Translations under genes and position numbers: made by a program
Part shown: piece after piece, positions 6,890 to 7,881 of the stretch
How positions within the stretch are numbered: the stretch's first letter is position 1
Layout: the number at the start of each line of letters is the position of its first letter
Assembly (NCBI GenBank): GCA_036260415.1
Contig: DASZZX010000200.1
Coordinates: forward strand, 1-7,881
Direction of reading: 5' to 3'
From: DASZZX01 sp036260415
GTDB taxonomy: Bacteria > Actinomycetota > Nitriliruptoria > Nitriliruptorales > JAHWKO01
Length of the DNA: 7,881 bases
Notes under the pieces: model-generated
Seen by the model: the letters and a program-made list of their open reading frames with translations, nothing else
Databases searched by the model: none
What the model was told of the DNA's origin: nothing

Positions 6890-6931
6890 GCGAGTCCCCC
6901 GTCCGAGCCGTCGCTCCTTCGGGGGACGCGC
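6890..6931 (+). other. rpsP leader with two mutually exclusive hairpins
   Basis: The arm at 6890-6900 (GCGAGTCCCCC) pairs with 6921-6931 (GGGGGACGCGC) at 10 of 11 positions, across a 20-nt loop. Within that loop, CGTC (6909-6912) and TCC (6915-6917) pair with GGG (6922-6924) and GACG (6925-6928) around a TTCG loop closed by C-G, a very stable tetraloop. Both structures need 6922-6928, so only one can form at a time. This is the layout of a switching leader or attenuator, but function is inference. The rest of the 261-nt spacer (6786-7046) has no credible gene. It contains one more 6-bp stem, GTCGCC/GGCGAC (7002-7007 with 7016-7021), shortly before the ribosome binding site. Confidence 0.35.
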
Positions 6932-7036
6932 ACACCTGGACGGGTCGGCCTCCGCCCCGCCGCCCGGTCACCGCCTGCGTGGCCGGTCCGCGTGGGTACG
7001 GGTCGCCCGAACGCCGGCGACGCACGCCGCACGCCC

Positions 7037-7041
7037 GGAGG
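7037..7041 (+). promoter_or_regulatory. Ribosome binding site of rpsP
   Basis: GGAGG stands 5 nt before the ATG of rpsP, an optimal arrangement. A CCTCCG at 6949-6954 is exactly complementary to CGGAGG at 7036-7041 and could in principle mask it by long-range pairing. Confidence 0.8.
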
Positions 7042-7046
7042 ACACC

Positions 7047-7607
7047 ATGGCCGTCAAGCTCCGTCTCCGTCGGGAAGGCGGCAAGAAGGACCCGCGCTAC
7101 CGCATCGTCGCAGCGGACAGCCGTTCGCCCCGTGACGGCCGTTTCATCGAGATCCTCGGCTACTACCAGCCCACGGCCGACCCCTCGGTGGTCGAGGTCG
7201 ACGAGGAACGTGTGCGGTACTGGCTCGGCGTGGGCGCTCGGCCGACGCAGCCGGTCGACAACCTGCTGCGCGTCGCCGGCGTGTGGCAACGGCTCGAGGC
7301 GGGTGAGCCGCCCGCGGGTGCTCGCGGCGACCGGCGCACCCCACCCGAGCGGGGTCGGGACCGCTCCGCCGCCGCCTCGCAGGTGACCGGCGGGGGAGAC
7401 GCCCCGGCCGAGCAGGCCGCGGCCGCGCCGGAGGAGGTGACGGCCGCGGCCGGTCCCTTCGGGGGCACGCCCGAGGACGTCACCGCGGCACCGGTCGCCG
7501 AGACCCAGCCCACCTCGGCACCCGAAGGCGCGCCCGACGAGGGTGTCGCGGCTGGCGCCTCGGCACCCGAGCAGACGCCGGCCGGCGCGGGCGAGGAGGA
7601 CGCATGA
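7047..7607 (+). CDS. rpsP: 30S ribosomal protein S16 with long low-complexity C-terminal tail
   Basis: S16 binds 16S rRNA in the 5' and central region and is needed for 30S assembly. Residues 1-~84 are the complete S16 fold: MAVKLRLRREGGKKDPRYRI, then VAADSRSPRDGRFIEILGYY (21-40), QPTADPSVVEVDEERVRYWLGVGA, and QPVDNLLRVAGV. The total length is 186 residues against about 80-90 in most bacteria. Actinobacterial S16 proteins commonly carry an extra tail, and this one is long. Residues 93-106 are Arg-rich. The rest to 186 is Ala/Pro/Glu/Gly-rich, presumably disordered, acidic at the end (GEEDA), and contains a heptapeptide twice (PEEVTAA 128-134 and PEDVTAA 142-148). The ATG has GGAGG 5 nt upstream. 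The stop overlaps the khpA start in ATGA, so the two are translationally coupled. No frameshift sign: the tail keeps the strong third-position G/C of the body. Confidence 0.97.
   Translation: MAVKLRLRREGGKKDPRYRIVAADSRSPRDGRFIEILGYYQPTADPSVVEVDEERVRYWLGVGARPTQPVDNLLRVAGVWQRLEAGEPPAGARGDRRTPPERGRDRSAAASQVTGGGDAPAEQAAAAPEEVTAAAGPFGGTPEDVTAAPVAETQPTSAPEGAPDEGVAAGASAPEQTPAGAGEEDA
7593..7599 (+). promoter_or_regulatory. Ribosome binding site of khpA inside rpsP
   Basis: GAGGAGG lies 4 nt before the khpA ATG and is made of the last acidic codons of rpsP (the EED end). It gives khpA an independent strong initiation site in addition to coupling through the ATGA overlap. Confidence 0.75.
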
Positions 7608-7843
7608 GTTCTGATCGGGTCCTGCAGTTCGTCGCCGAGCAGTTGGTCGACAACCCCCACGACGTGTCCGTGACACCGGTCGAGGACGGCGGCGGGCGCA
7701 ACGTGACGTTGGAGTTGCGCGTCAACCCCGACGACCTGGGCAAGGTGATCGGCAAGCGGGGGCGCACTGCCAAGGCGCTGCGCACCCTGTGCAAGGCGGC
7801 TGCCGAGGACGACGTGAACGTCAACGTCGAGATCATCGACTGA
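7604..7843 (+). CDS. khpA: KH-domain RNA-binding protein KhpA (YlqC family)
   Basis: This is a 79-residue single KH-domain protein. Family members bind many RNAs, usually as a homodimer or with KhpB/Jag, and influence cell size, envelope homeostasis and translation in Gram-positive bacteria. The KH signature is GKVIGKRGRTAKALR (46-60), with the nucleic-acid-binding GxxG loop as GKRG (50-53). Before it is the helix-strand part (VLQFVAEQLVDNP, then VTLELRVNPDD), and after it the final strand VNVNVEIID. The size is that of the whole family, so the protein is complete. Its place between rpsP and rimM is the classical one for this family. The start ATG overlaps the rpsP stop by 4 nt and has a GAGGAGG site. 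The chemistry of its targets in this organism cannot be read from the sequence. Confidence 0.94.
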   Translation: MSSDRVLQFVAEQLVDNPHDVSVTPVEDGGGRNVTLELRVNPDDLGKVIGKRGRTAKALRTLCKAAAEDDVNVNVEIID

Positions 7844-7849
7844 CCCACG

Positions 7850-7881
7850 ATGGACGCCGACCGCATCCTGGTCGGGCGCAT
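7850..7881 (+). CDS. rimM: Ribosome maturation factor RimM, N-terminal start only (cut by window end)
   Basis: Ten codons plus two bases are visible, reading MDADRILVGR. This matches the usual RimM opening, where a short lead is followed by R-(I/L)-LVGRI before the GKPHGL motif. RimM binds S19 and the 30S head during late 16S maturation. The place right after khpA, 6 nt past its stop, is the expected one, with trmD normally next. No Shine-Dalgarno is evident before the ATG, so translation is probably coupled to khpA. The identification rests on a short stretch plus gene order. Confidence 0.75.
   Translation, partial: MDADRILVGR

Noticed and set aside
6786..7046. An SRP RNA (ffs) or tRNA gene hidden next to ffh.
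   Set aside because: I could not find the conserved SRP RNA tetraloop domain or a tRNA T-loop/anticodon arrangement in this spacer on either strand.
6868..7386. A possible small + strand gene in the ffh-rpsP spacer running into rpsP.
   Set aside because: It overlaps rpsP in another frame, has no ribosome binding site, and gives a Pro/Arg/Ser/Thr-rich translation typical of off-frame GC-rich DNA.

Overview
The window is very GC-rich (third codon positions almost all G or C). It carries the conserved chromosome-segregation, SRP and ribosome-maturation block of a high-GC Gram-positive bacterium. Gene order on the + strand is smc (3' part), ftsY, ffh, rpsP, khpA and the first codons of rimM. One gene, guaB1, lies on the - strand between ftsY and ffh. 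An actinobacterium is the best reading. The evidence is the GC content, the actinobacterial GuaB1-type protein, the S16 with a long disordered tail, and TANNNT-type -10 candidates without recognisable -35 boxes. The sequence alone does not place it in an order or genus.

Layout: 1-2433 is the last ~811 codons of SMC (coiled coil, hinge, coiled coil, C-terminal ATPase half). An 80-nt spacer leads to ftsY (2514-3713), the membrane-anchored SRP receptor GTPase. guaB1 (5156-3723, - strand) converges on ftsY with only 9 nt between the stop codons, and both stops lie in the stem of one perfect inverted repeat. A 162-nt divergent region (5157-5318) separates guaB1 from ffh (5319-6785), the SRP GTPase. 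A 261-nt spacer (6786-7046) follows, with a hairpin after ffh, a candidate promoter and two mutually exclusive hairpins. Then come rpsP (7047-7607, S16 with a ~100-residue low-complexity tail), khpA (7604-7843, overlapping rpsP by 4 nt) and the start of rimM (7850 to the window edge).

Function: Ffh and FtsY are the two partner GTPases of co-translational membrane targeting. S16, RimM and KhpA belong to 30S structure, 30S maturation and RNA binding. SMC compacts and segregates chromosomes. GuaB1 is a CBS-domain purine enzyme of the IMP dehydrogenase/GMP reductase superfamily and is the functional outsider. Because it lies opposite, ffh cannot be read through from ftsY and needs its own promoter.

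This is largely a housekeeping region, and I found no evidence of a mobile element, CRISPR array, tRNA/rRNA or defence system. The points most worth a second look are the guaB1 insertion, the shared stop-codon hairpin, the rpsP leader, the rpsP tail, and a 36-nt near-identity between ftsY and ffh.
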